This document shows, in pieces, positions 16,219 to 22,887 of a stretch of DNA of 22,887 nt. The stretch's first letter is position 1, and every line of letters begins with the position of its first letter. This DNA is from Fidelibacterota bacterium (GTDB lineage Bacteria; Fidelibacterota; Marinisomatia; SCGC-AAA003-L08; D37C17): the NCBI GenBank assembly GCA_018671635.1, contig JABHHG010000080.1, positions 1 to 22,887 of the forward strand, in the 5' to 3' direction. The translations under genes and the position numbers were made by a program. Under the pieces are notes generated by a model that was not told where the DNA came from, did no database searches, and saw only the letters and a list, made by a program, of their open reading frames with translations.

Positions 16219-16334
16219 AAAAATCATCCATAATACAGATTCTTTGCGTTGCTCTACCTTTATAAAAGTCAGTAAATTATCTGTCTTGGTCAATCTTGTA
16301 TCATGCAAGTAAATAAAGAATATTTCGGAGCTAA
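16219..16334 (+). promoter_or_regulatory. 116-base gap before the pterin gene, probable promoter region
   Basis: This is the only sizeable gap in the plus-strand run from 12693 to the end, and the likely site of a new promoter for the folate/lipoate genes. A weak candidate is TTGGTC (16286-16291) with TAAATA (16310-16315), 18 bases apart. I see no hairpin with a T-run after nth and no clear riboswitch. CGGAG (16326-16330) is the ribosome binding site for the next gene, 4 bases before its ATG. Confidence 0.35.
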
Positions 16335-16748
16335 ATGACATATCTAACTAAACAGTATAAATTTTGTGCGGCACATCGTTATTGGAATCCAAATTGGTCT
16401 GATGATAAGAATTATGAAATCTTTGGAGAAGATGTGCGAATCCATGGTCATAATTATATTTTAGATATTACACTAAGTGGCCCCATCGATGAAAATAGTG
16501 GATTTATTTGCAACTTGTTTGAGTTAAATGAATTGGTGCAATCCCATGTTTTGGATGTGATGGATCATAGTCAAATACAATTAGATATCCCATGGTTTGA
16601 ATTAAAACAGCCATCCACGGAGAATATGGTTGTTTTTATTTGGGAACAGATTAAATCAAAAATCCCAAGACCCGCAAATTTATACTCCATAAAATTGAGA
16701 GAAACTCCAACCATTTTTACCGAATATTTCGGTCCAGAAGGAAAGTAA
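16335..16748 (+). CDS. PTPS/QueD-family protein lacking the catalytic Cys (possible PTPS-III, FolB bypass)
   Basis: A 137-residue member of the 6-pyruvoyl-tetrahydropterin synthase fold. The zinc histidines are His14 (FCAAHR), His37 and His39 (IHGHNY). The Asp-His pair of the active site is Asp77-His78 (VMDHS). PSTENMVVFIWEQI and the pterin-binding Glu123 (LRETP) are also present. The loop normally reading FG-x-C has FGEDVR instead: Asp33 replaces the catalytic Cys, with Glu32 before it. PTPS paralogs with an active-site Glu (PTPS-III) make 6-hydroxymethyl-dihydropterin from dihydroneopterin triphosphate and replace FolB. folE follows after 2 bases and no queC or queE is present, which supports a folate role. 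Automatic pipelines would probably call it QueD. Confidence 0.8.
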   Translation: MTYLTKQYKFCAAHRYWNPNWSDDKNYEIFGEDVRIHGHNYILDITLSGPIDENSGFICNLFELNELVQSHVLDVMDHSQIQLDIPWFELKQPSTENMVVFIWEQIKSKIPRPANLYSIKLRETPTIFTEYFGPEGK

Positions 16749-16750
16749 AT

Positions 16751-17320
16751 ATGCCAGATAGTAATGTTAAAATAGAATCTCTCATTAGTGAATTGCTAAC
16801 TCAAATTGGTGAAGATCCAAATAGAGAGGGCTTACTGAAAACTCCTCAACGGGTTGCTAAGTCTTGGGATTTCCTTTCGAAAGGATATAAGCAAAATATA
16901 GATGAAATTATTAATGATGCCATTTTTTATGAAGATTATGATGAAATGGTAACTATTCGTGACATTGATTTTTTCAGCTTATGTGAGCATCATTTACTAC
17001 CATTTTTTGGAAAAGCCCATGTTGCATATATCCCAAATGGCAAGGTGGTTGGTTTATCTAAAATCCCTCGTATTGTTGAAATGTTTGGTAGAAGGCTTCA
17101 GCTTCAAGAGAGAATGACTCAAAATATTGCTGAAACATTAAATTCAGTACTGGAGCCAAAAGGTGTTGCGGTAGTTTTAGAAGGTCAGCATATGTGTATG
17201 CAGATGAGAGGCGTTGAGAAACAAAATTCTTTTGCAACAACTTCATTTATGACGGGGTTATTTAGAGAAGATGCACGTACACGTAAAGAACTTTTAGATA
17301 TTATTTCGATGAGGAAGTAA
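16751..17320 (+). CDS. folE: GTP cyclohydrolase I, FolE type 1
   Basis: A 189-residue enzyme that converts GTP to 7,8-dihydroneopterin triphosphate, the first step of folate (and other pterin) synthesis. Zinc ligands are Cys78 and His81 in SLCEHHLLPFFG, and Cys149 in HMCMQMRGV. The helix around EDPNREGLLKTPQRVAKSW (21-39) and the motif GLSKIPRIVEMF are typical. It is a normal-length member with all key residues. AAGGAA lies upstream, in the end of the PTPS-family gene, and its stop codon abuts the lpdA start. Its product is the expected substrate of the preceding PTPS-family protein. Confidence 0.96.
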   Translation: MPDSNVKIESLISELLTQIGEDPNREGLLKTPQRVAKSWDFLSKGYKQNIDEIINDAIFYEDYDEMVTIRDIDFFSLCEHHLLPFFGKAHVAYIPNGKVVGLSKIPRIVEMFGRRLQLQERMTQNIAETLNSVLEPKGVAVVLEGQHMCMQMRGVEKQNSFATTSFMTGLFREDARTRKELLDIISMRK

Positions 17321-18703
17321 ATGAATAAATTTGATGTTATCGTTGTTGGTGGAGGTCCAGGTGGTTATGTTGCTGCAATTCGGGCTGCTCAATTAGGGAA
17401 GAATGTTGCCATTGTGGAGTCTAATCATTTAGGTGGAGTATGCCTTAATTGGGGGTGTATCCCCACCAAAGCATTATTGAAAAATGCAGATGTTTTAGAA
17501 ATTGTAAAAAATGCGTCAAAATATGGCATTGAAATTCCTGAGTACACGGTAAAATGGTCAAAAGTTATTAAGCGTTCCCGTGATGTTGCCAGACGGTTAA
17601 ATAAAGGAATTGAATTCCTTATGAAGAAAAATAAGATAACCTATATCCCAGCTCGTGGAAAACTGATAAATGCCACCACCGTTCAGACTACAACTAATGA
17701 GGGTGGTGTAAATCAAATTTCAGCAGAAAAAATTATTATTGCAACGGGGGCACGCCCAAAATGGTTTCCAGGAATGGAGCCAGATGGAGATAGGGTCATT
17801 ACCTCAAAAGAAGCCATGGTTCAAGAAGAGCAACCCAAAAGTCTAATTATAATTGGTGCGGGTGCAATAGGAATCGAATTTGCCCATTTTTATAATACCT
17901 ACCGAACTGATGTAACCGTAATTGAGGCATTACCAACCATTCTTCCTGTTGAGGATGAAGATGTTTCTAAAGAATTATTGAGTATTTTTAAAAAGCGTAA
18001 AATGAATATTCTCACCAATACATTTGTAGAAAAAATAGAGCGCTTAAAAACCAAGGTTAAGGTGCATACTAAAGATGGTCAAATTATTGAGGCTGATAAA
18101 GCTCTAATTGCTGTTGGTGTTCAAGGGAATATTGAAGATATTGGATTAGAGGAAGTGGAGGTTTCCCTTGATAAAGGATGGATTTCCACCAATGGATTTA
18201 TGCAAACAAATATTGAAGGTATCTATGCAATTGGTGATGTTGCGGGTCCGCCATGGTTAGCGCATGTGGCCTCAGAAGAAGGAATAATTGCGGCGGAACA
18301 TTTAGCGGGTGAAAATCCAGAGCCCATGAAATATGATAATATTCCAGGTTGTACATATTGCCACCCAGAAGTTGCCTCTGTTGGTTTGACAGAGAAAGCG
18401 GCGCGTGATGCGGGCTATGAGCTGAAAGTTGGCAATTTCCCTTTTAGAGCCTTAGGTAAGGCCATGGCTGTTGGTGATACGGATGGTTTTGTAAAGGTGA
18501 TTTATGATGCTAAGTATGGTGAGTTATTGGGTTGCCATATTATTGGCGCAGAGGCCACGAATTTAATCACTGAAGCAGGAATTGCTCGAAAATTAGAGGC
18601 GACATGGCATGAGGTATTAACCACTATCCATCCACATCCCACATTGTCAGAAGCAATAATGGAAGCAACAGCAGATGCATTCGGTGAAGCGGTACATATT
18701 TAA
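17321..18703 (+). CDS. lpdA: Dihydrolipoyl dehydrogenase (E3)
   Basis: A 460-residue FAD flavoprotein that reoxidises the dihydrolipoyl groups of 2-oxoacid dehydrogenase complexes and passes electrons to NAD. It shows the FAD-binding GGGPGG (10-15), the redox disulfide C41-x4-C46 (GGVCLNWGCIPTK), an NAD-binding GAGAIGIEFA, the second FAD motif IYAIGDVAG, and the catalytic HPHPTLSE near the end (His439, Glu444). The gene starts directly after the folE stop, with GAGGAAG as ribosome binding site. It lies upstream of lipB and two E1 genes, so it is most likely the E3 of those complexes. There is no lipoyl domain fused to it. Confidence 0.96.
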   Translation: MNKFDVIVVGGGPGGYVAAIRAAQLGKNVAIVESNHLGGVCLNWGCIPTKALLKNADVLEIVKNASKYGIEIPEYTVKWSKVIKRSRDVARRLNKGIEFLMKKNKITYIPARGKLINATTVQTTTNEGGVNQISAEKIIIATGARPKWFPGMEPDGDRVITSKEAMVQEEQPKSLIIIGAGAIGIEFAHFYNTYRTDVTVIEALPTILPVEDEDVSKELLSIFKKRKMNILTNTFVEKIERLKTKVKVHTKDGQIIEADKALIAVGVQGNIEDIGLEEVEVSLDKGWISTNGFMQTNIEGIYAIGDVAGPPWLAHVASEEGIIAAEHLAGENPEPMKYDNIPGCTYCHPEVASVGLTEKAARDAGYELKVGNFPFRALGKAMAVGDTDGFVKVIYDAKYGELLGCHIIGAEATNLITEAGIARKLEATWHEVLTTIHPHPTLSEAIMEATADAFGEAVHI

Positions 18704-19405
18704 TTGATTGATTTATCTCAATCTGAAAAATTGCTGTATGATATTCAGAATAATTGTGCTGAAAAAGTGAATTATTTTTGGTTAGGAACACAGCTATATG
18801 AGCCCATTTGGGATTTGCAAAAAAAAATCCATTCATTGAGAAAAGATGATGAAATTAAAGATGTATTTTTATTATTAGAGCATAATCATGTTTACACCTT
18901 CGGAAAAAATGCAAATCATGACCACTTATTGCCCACGTATCCTTCAGAAGCTGAAGTGGTTCAGATCGATAGAGGTGGAGATATAACCTATCATGGGCCG
19001 GGGCAATTGGTAGGGTATCCCATTGTTGATTTACATGGATATGAAAAAAGTGTATCTTGGTATATGCGAACACTAGAAGCTGTAATTATTGATACTTTAA
19101 AAAAAATTGAAATTAATGCGGACCGAAAAGATGATTTGACCGGAGTATGGGTTGAAGATGAAAAGATTTGCGCCATGGGGGTTCGACTATCACGTTGGGT
19201 GACTATGCATGGATTTGCCCTAAACTTTGATCCTGAAATGCGATTCTTTGATGGGATGATTCCCTGTGGAATTTTTGAGCATGGAGTCACCTCCATTAAA
19301 AATTGTATCCAAACAGATTTAACGGTTGAAGGAATGGCAGAAATAGTATGCCAAATTTTTAAAGAAAAATTTATTGATGAATGTGTAGAAAAGGAGACCA
19401 CATGA
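18704..19405 (+). CDS. lipB: Octanoyl-[ACP]:protein N-octanoyltransferase LipB
   Basis: A 233-residue transferase that moves octanoate from acyl carrier protein to the lipoyl domains of E2 and H proteins. The substrate-binding motif RGGDITYHGPGQLVGYP (90-106), the catalytic Lys154 (EKICAMGV) and the catalytic Cys188 (IPCGI) are all there. The start is uncertain: the TTG at 18704 abuts the lpdA stop, while the GTG at 18767 would give an N-terminus closer to E. coli LipB. Neither has a clear ribosome binding site. Its end overlaps the E1 gene by four bases (ATGA). It sits among genes whose products need or serve lipoylation; lipA is not in the window. Confidence 0.94.
   Translation: MIDLSQSEKLLYDIQNNCAEKVNYFWLGTQLYEPIWDLQKKIHSLRKDDEIKDVFLLLEHNHVYTFGKNANHDHLLPTYPSEAEVVQIDRGGDITYHGPGQLVGYPIVDLHGYEKSVSWYMRTLEAVIIDTLKKIEINADRKDDLTGVWVEDEKICAMGVRLSRWVTMHGFALNFDPEMRFFDGMIPCGIFEHGVTSIKNCIQTDLTVEGMAEIVCQIFKEKFIDECVEKETT
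19391..19396 (+). promoter_or_regulatory. Ribosome binding site for the first E1 gene
   Basis: AAGGAG lies 5 bases before the ATG at 19402, within the last codons of lipB. It picks 19402 over the earlier in-frame ATG at 19381. Confidence 0.6.
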
Positions 19406-21405
19406 AACTACACGGATTTTCAAAAAAGCAGATATTAGCAATTTATAGAAATATGGCATTATCTCGACGATTAGATGAAAAACAACTAATTTTGTTAAAG
19501 CAAGGTAAAGGGTTTTTCCATATTGGTGCAGCGGGTCATGAAGCCGCACAATTAGCCGCCGCCCATTGCTTTAAACCTGGAATTGACTATGCATATCCAT
19601 ACTACCGCAATCAAGCATTTTGCTTGGGGTGGGGAATGACTTCAAAAGAGCATTTACTGTCATTTTTAGCAAAAGAAGATGATCCCAGTTCTGGCGGACG
19701 ACAAATGCCACAACATTTTGGGCATAAAGAATTAAACATCGTTTCTCAATCTAGTTCTACAGGAACCCAGTATTTACAAGCGGTTGGGTTGGCATTTGGT
19801 ATGCAACGAGATGGCGAAAAGGCAGTGGTCTATGTATCTTCAGGTGAGGGTACAACCAGTCAAGGTGACTTTCATGAAGCATTGAATTGGGCAAGTCGAG
19901 AAAAAGCACCTGTGATTTTCCACATTGAAAATAATGGTTACGCAATTTCTGTTCCAATTATTGAGCAAACTAGTGGAGCATCAGTCTATAATATTGCAGC
20001 TGGTTATGATTCATTGACTCGTTTTAATGTGGATGGGACTGATTTTTTTGAAACTCAATTAGCATTCAAAAAAGCCGTTGACCGTGCCAGAAAAGGAAGG
20101 GGTCCAAGTGTTATTATCTCTAATGTAGTACGATTATTGCCTCACTCATCGTCAGATGATCAAAGAAAATATAGAGACGAAGCTGATTTAGAAGCGGATA
20201 GAAAAAGAGATCCAATTTTAGTATTATCCAAGCAATGCATTGAAGCCGGAATCGCCAAACAAAGTGATTTCGATAAAATTGATAAAGATGTTCAGATACA
20301 AGTTGATGAAGAAACCGTATGGGCAGATGGTCAACTCTCACCCAAAGCTGAAGATTACGATAAAAATGTATATGCTCCTGAATGTAGCATCAAAGGTTTC
20401 GCATCTTTAGAACCTGCATCTACTGGCGATAGAGTGGTTTTAGTTGACGCCATTAATCATGCATTAGATGAAGAATTAGTTAAAAATGATAAAATGATTA
20501 TTTTTGGAGAGGATGTAGGGCGAGGTAAAGGCGGTGTCTTTACAGCGACCCGTAGATTAACTGAAAAATATGGTGAGGAAAGAGTCTATAATTCTCCTTT
20601 AGCTGAATCTTCAATAATTGGTACGGCAATTGGTTTAGCCACAGTTGGATATAGACCGGTCGTTGAAATTCAATTTGGTGATTATATTTGGACATCCATG
20701 ATGCAAATCAGAAATGAGATGGCAACTCTACGGTATCGCTCGAATGGAAAATGGGATTGTCCCATGGTTATTCGTGTGCCGGTAGGAGGATATATTCATG
20801 GTTCATTATGCCATAGCCAAAGTATTGATGGATACTTTACTCACCTTCCAGGTGTTAAAATTGCATACCCCTCAAATGCTGCAGATGCAAAAGGACTATT
20901 GAAATCAGCATGTCAGTTAAATGACCCTGTAATTTTCATGGAGCATAAAGGATTATATCGTCAAGGGTTTGCGTCGAGTTTAGAGCCAGATTCAAATTTC
21001 TACCTCCCATTTGGAGTGGCGCGGATGCAGCAAGAAGGAAGTGATGTTACCATCGTTACCTGGGGAGCGCTAGTTCAAAAATCTATTGAAGCGGTAAGAA
21101 ATACTGGCATTTCAGCAGATATTATTGATTTACGCACGTTGAATCCACTTGATATGAATACAATCATGAAATCCATTAAAAAGACGAATCGTGTCATTGT
21201 GGCCCATGAAGATAATATGACCAATGGTTTTGGTGCAGAAATTGCAGCGCAAATCGCTGATTCTGGATTTACACATTTAGATGCACCTGTGAAGCGAGTG
21301 GCGTCAAAAGATGTACCAATCGCCTATTCACCTGTGTTGGAAGATGAAATTCTTGTGCAGACATCATGGATAGAAAATGCAATACAGGAAGTAATTGAGT
21401 TTTAA
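19402..21405 (+). CDS. Fused E1 alpha-beta 2-oxoacid dehydrogenase, branched-chain type
   Basis: A 667-residue thiamine-diphosphate enzyme in which the E1 alpha and beta chains are one polypeptide. The alpha part (about 1-330) has the ThDP motif from GEG (148-150) to ENNGYAIS (176-183). The segment GGRQMPQHFGH (98-108) and the following QSSSTGTQYLQAVG recall branched-chain 2-oxoacid dehydrogenase alpha chains. The beta part (from about 350) has IFGEDVGRGKGGVF, then LAESSIIGTAIGLA and the active-site His in CHSQS. It would decarboxylate branched-chain 2-oxoacids and load the acyl group on a lipoyl E2, with LpdA as E3; substrate choice is inferred. A fused E1 is a known arrangement in some FCB-group bacteria. 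A second fused E1 gene starts 3 bases after its stop. Confidence 0.9.
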   Translation: MKLHGFSKKQILAIYRNMALSRRLDEKQLILLKQGKGFFHIGAAGHEAAQLAAAHCFKPGIDYAYPYYRNQAFCLGWGMTSKEHLLSFLAKEDDPSSGGRQMPQHFGHKELNIVSQSSSTGTQYLQAVGLAFGMQRDGEKAVVYVSSGEGTTSQGDFHEALNWASREKAPVIFHIENNGYAISVPIIEQTSGASVYNIAAGYDSLTRFNVDGTDFFETQLAFKKAVDRARKGRGPSVIISNVVRLLPHSSSDDQRKYRDEADLEADRKRDPILVLSKQCIEAGIAKQSDFDKIDKDVQIQVDEETVWADGQLSPKAEDYDKNVYAPECSIKGFASLEPASTGDRVVLVDAINHALDEELVKNDKMIIFGEDVGRGKGGVFTATRRLTEKYGEERVYNSPLAESSIIGTAIGLATVGYRPVVEIQFGDYIWTSMMQIRNEMATLRYRSNGKWDCPMVIRVPVGGYIHGSLCHSQSIDGYFTHLPGVKIAYPSNAADAKGLLKSACQLNDPVIFMEHKGLYRQGFASSLEPDSNFYLPFGVARMQQEGSDVTIVTWGALVQKSIEAVRNTGISADIIDLRTLNPLDMNTIMKSIKKTNRVIVAHEDNMTNGFGAEIAAQIADSGFTHLDAPVKRVASKDVPIAYSPVLEDEILVQTSWIENAIQEVIEF

Positions 21406-21408
21406 ATT

Positions 21409-22887
21409 TTGAAAAAAACTGAACTCATAGAATTATATCGTTTACTAAAAACTCCTCGTATTATTGAGGAGCGAATGCTACTCTTGCTGAGACAAGGTAA
21501 AATTAGTAAATGGTTTTCTGGAATTGGTCAAGAGGCTATTTCTGTAGGTGTAACATATGCACTAAGCAATGACGATCAAATTCTACCCATGCATAGAAAT
21601 TTAGGTGTATTTACCACTCGTGCAGTAGATATGAAAAAACTCTTTTGTCAGTTAATGGGCAAAGTTGGAGGCTATACTAAAGGTCGTGATCGGACATTCC
21701 ATTTTGGGCTACCTGAAAAATATATTACTGGAATGATTTCACATTTAGCCGCCATGTTGCCCGTTGCAAATGGATTTGCAATGGCGTATCAAATGCGAAA
21801 TGAAAAAAGAGTTTCTTTAGCGTTTATTGGTGATGGTGCCACCAGTGAAGGAGATTTCCATGAGGCGGTAAATTTAGCAGCGGTTTGGAAACTTCCTGTA
21901 ATTTTTATGATTGAAAATAATGGATATGGATTATCTACGCCTACCTCAGAGCAATATGCTTGTAAAAATTTAGTAGACCGTGCAAAAGGTTATGGTATTC
22001 CAGGGGATTTAATTGATGGCAATGATTTATTTGCAGTCATTGATGCGGTAGAGAAAGCGTCCCGTCATGCCCGAAAGGGTAATGGACCTACATTGATCGA
22101 GGCAAAAACATTCCGAATGCGGGGTCATGAAGAAGCCTCCGGAACTAAGTATGTGCCACAAAAATTATTTGATGAATGGGCAAAGCAGGACCCTATTTTG
22201 AAGTTTGAAAAATCATTGTCTACGAAGAAATGGTTTAATGAAAAGTTTGTGTTTGACATTGAAAATGAGATTAAGAATTTGGTGAATCCCGCAATTGAAT
22301 TTGCGTTAAATGCTGAAATTCCCAAAAGCAATGAGTCTGATGAACTGAATGATGTTTTTTTTACCCAAGCGGTGAATCAGAAAAATCCATCAAAAGCTTT
22401 GAAATCTTTACGATTTGTGGATGCCATCAAAGATGGGCTTTCACAAAAAATGGAGTCAGATGAATCTGTAATACTAATGGGTCAAGATGTTGCTGAGTAT
22501 GGTGGTGTATTTAAAATCAGTGAAGGATTTGTAGAGAAATTTGGTAAAAGTCGCGTTCGTAATACTCCTATTGTTGAATCTGGAATTATCGGCGCGGCCA
22601 TGGGTTTGGCTTTAGAGGGATACAAACCCGTTGTGGAAATGCAATTTGCCGATTTTGTATCATGTGGATTCAATCAAATTGTAAATAATTTGGCCAAAAC
22701 ATATTACCGATGGAATTCACCGTTGAACGTGACATTGAGAATGCCATGCGGTGGAGAACTGAGTGCGGGGCCATTCCATTCTCAAAATCCTGAGGCATGG
22801 TTTTTTCATGTTCCAGGGTTGAAAATTGTGTATCCGTCGACTCCATCTGATGTAAAAGGTTTATTGATTTCTGCCATTGAAGATCCA
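21409..22887 (+). CDS. Second fused E1 alpha-beta 2-oxoacid dehydrogenase, 3' end cut by window
   Basis: The frame is open from a TTG at 21409 to the last base (493 residues) with no stop. The alpha part has the ThDP motif GDG (141-143) to ENNGYGLS (169-176). The segment GKVGGYTKGRDRTFHFG is more like pyruvate or acetoin dehydrogenase alpha chains than the first E1. The beta part starts near residue 330, with MGQDVAEYGGVF, VESGIIGAAMGLA and the active-site His in FHSQN. It is clearly a diverged paralog of the gene before it, not a recent duplicate. The TTG start has no visible ribosome binding site, so translation is probably coupled to the first E1; the next in-frame ATG would cut into the conserved alpha N-terminus. 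The gene runs off the window, so the missing stop is not a defect. Confidence 0.88.
   Translation, partial: MKKTELIELYRLLKTPRIIEERMLLLLRQGKISKWFSGIGQEAISVGVTYALSNDDQILPMHRNLGVFTTRAVDMKKLFCQLMGKVGGYTKGRDRTFHFGLPEKYITGMISHLAAMLPVANGFAMAYQMRNEKRVSLAFIGDGATSEGDFHEAVNLAAVWKLPVIFMIENNGYGLSTPTSEQYACKNLVDRAKGYGIPGDLIDGNDLFAVIDAVEKASRHARKGNGPTLIEAKTFRMRGHEEASGTKYVPQKLFDEWAKQDPILKFEKSLSTKKWFNEKFVFDIENEIKNLVNPAIEFALNAEIPKSNESDELNDVFFTQAVNQKNPSKALKSLRFVDAIKDGLSQKMESDESVILMGQDVAEYGGVFKISEGFVEKFGKSRVRNTPIVESGIIGAAMGLALEGYKPVVEMQFADFVSCGFNQIVNNLAKTYYRWNSPLNVTLRMPCGGELSAGPFHSQNPEAWFFHVPGLKIVYPSTPSDVKGLLISAIEDP

Noticed and set aside
16235..16284. Inverted repeat ACAGAT ... ATCTGT in the gap after nth
   Set aside because: Only 6-base arms with a 38-base loop and mismatched flanks; expected by chance in AT-rich DNA and not a terminator.
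16335..16748. Plain QueD (queuosine pathway) assignment
   Set aside because: The catalytic Cys is missing and the neighbour is folE with no other queuosine gene, so a folate role fits better, though it is not proven.
21409..22887. Possible frameshifted or broken second E1 gene
   Set aside because: The frame stays open with all motifs in order up to the last base. The lack of a stop is only the window edge.
1..22887. Mobile elements, CRISPR, tRNA or rRNA genes
   Set aside because: I looked for terminal inverted repeats, regularly spaced repeats, transposase motifs and tRNA-like cloverleaf ends and saw none.

Overview
The window comes from an AT-rich, gene-dense bacterial chromosome. Very short or negative gaps, ATGA-type overlaps, several TTG starts and clear AGGAG-type ribosome binding sites run throughout. 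The gene set (LipB, MscS, NatAB, a secreted beta-helix protein, fused E1alpha-E1beta dehydrogenases) suggests a Gram-negative marine or sediment heterotroph. I would guess Candidatus Marinimicrobia or a nearby FCB-group lineage, but that is inference and the sequence does not prove it. I saw no rRNA, tRNA, CRISPR array, insertion sequence, integrase or phage gene. No gene-free gap exceeds about 130 bases.

Layout. (1) Positions 1-281 hold the 3' end of an enoyl-CoA hydratase gene, overlapping tail-to-tail with a minus-strand DUF309 gene. Next comes a minus-strand gene for an exported parallel beta-helix protein. (2) Positions 1970-7781 are a plus-strand run: DUF1801 protein, MsrB, a NatA/NatB-like ABC exporter, a penicillin-acylase-family (S45) Ntn hydrolase, and a PduO-type cobalamin adenosyltransferase. 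(3) This run meets a minus-strand run (12564 down to 7814: YdjM-like membrane hydrolase, MscS channel, cation/proton antiporter, oligoendopeptidase F) at a perfect 18-bp inverted repeat. The repeat contains both stop codons and looks like a shared bidirectional terminator.

(4) From 12693 to the end everything is on the plus strand. A tightly coupled set encodes a flavin-reductase-like protein, an unrecognised 287-residue protein, a YtnP-like metallo-beta-lactamase-fold hydrolase, a second DUF309 protein, a small receiver-like protein and endonuclease III. After a 116-base gap come a PTPS/QueD-family gene and folE, then lpdA, lipB and two successive genes for fused alpha/beta 2-oxoacid dehydrogenase E1 proteins. 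The second E1 gene is cut by the window end.

How the genes may work together. FolE makes dihydroneopterin triphosphate. The adjacent PTPS-family protein keeps the zinc histidines and the Asp-His and Glu residues of the fold, but has Glu-Asp where the catalytic Cys normally sits. It could therefore be a PTPS-III-type enzyme that replaces FolB in folate synthesis, rather than a queuosine enzyme. LpdA (E3), LipB (octanoyl transfer for lipoylation) and the two E1 proteins form a 2-oxoacid dehydrogenase locus; an E2 gene is expected just beyond the window. The minus-strand run groups envelope and ion-homeostasis functions with a cytosolic peptidase. I found no clear sign of a wholly new defence or mobile system. 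The best leads are the Cys-less PTPS next to folE, the tandem fused E1 genes, and the unrecognised protein inside the tightly coupled 12693-16218 cassette.
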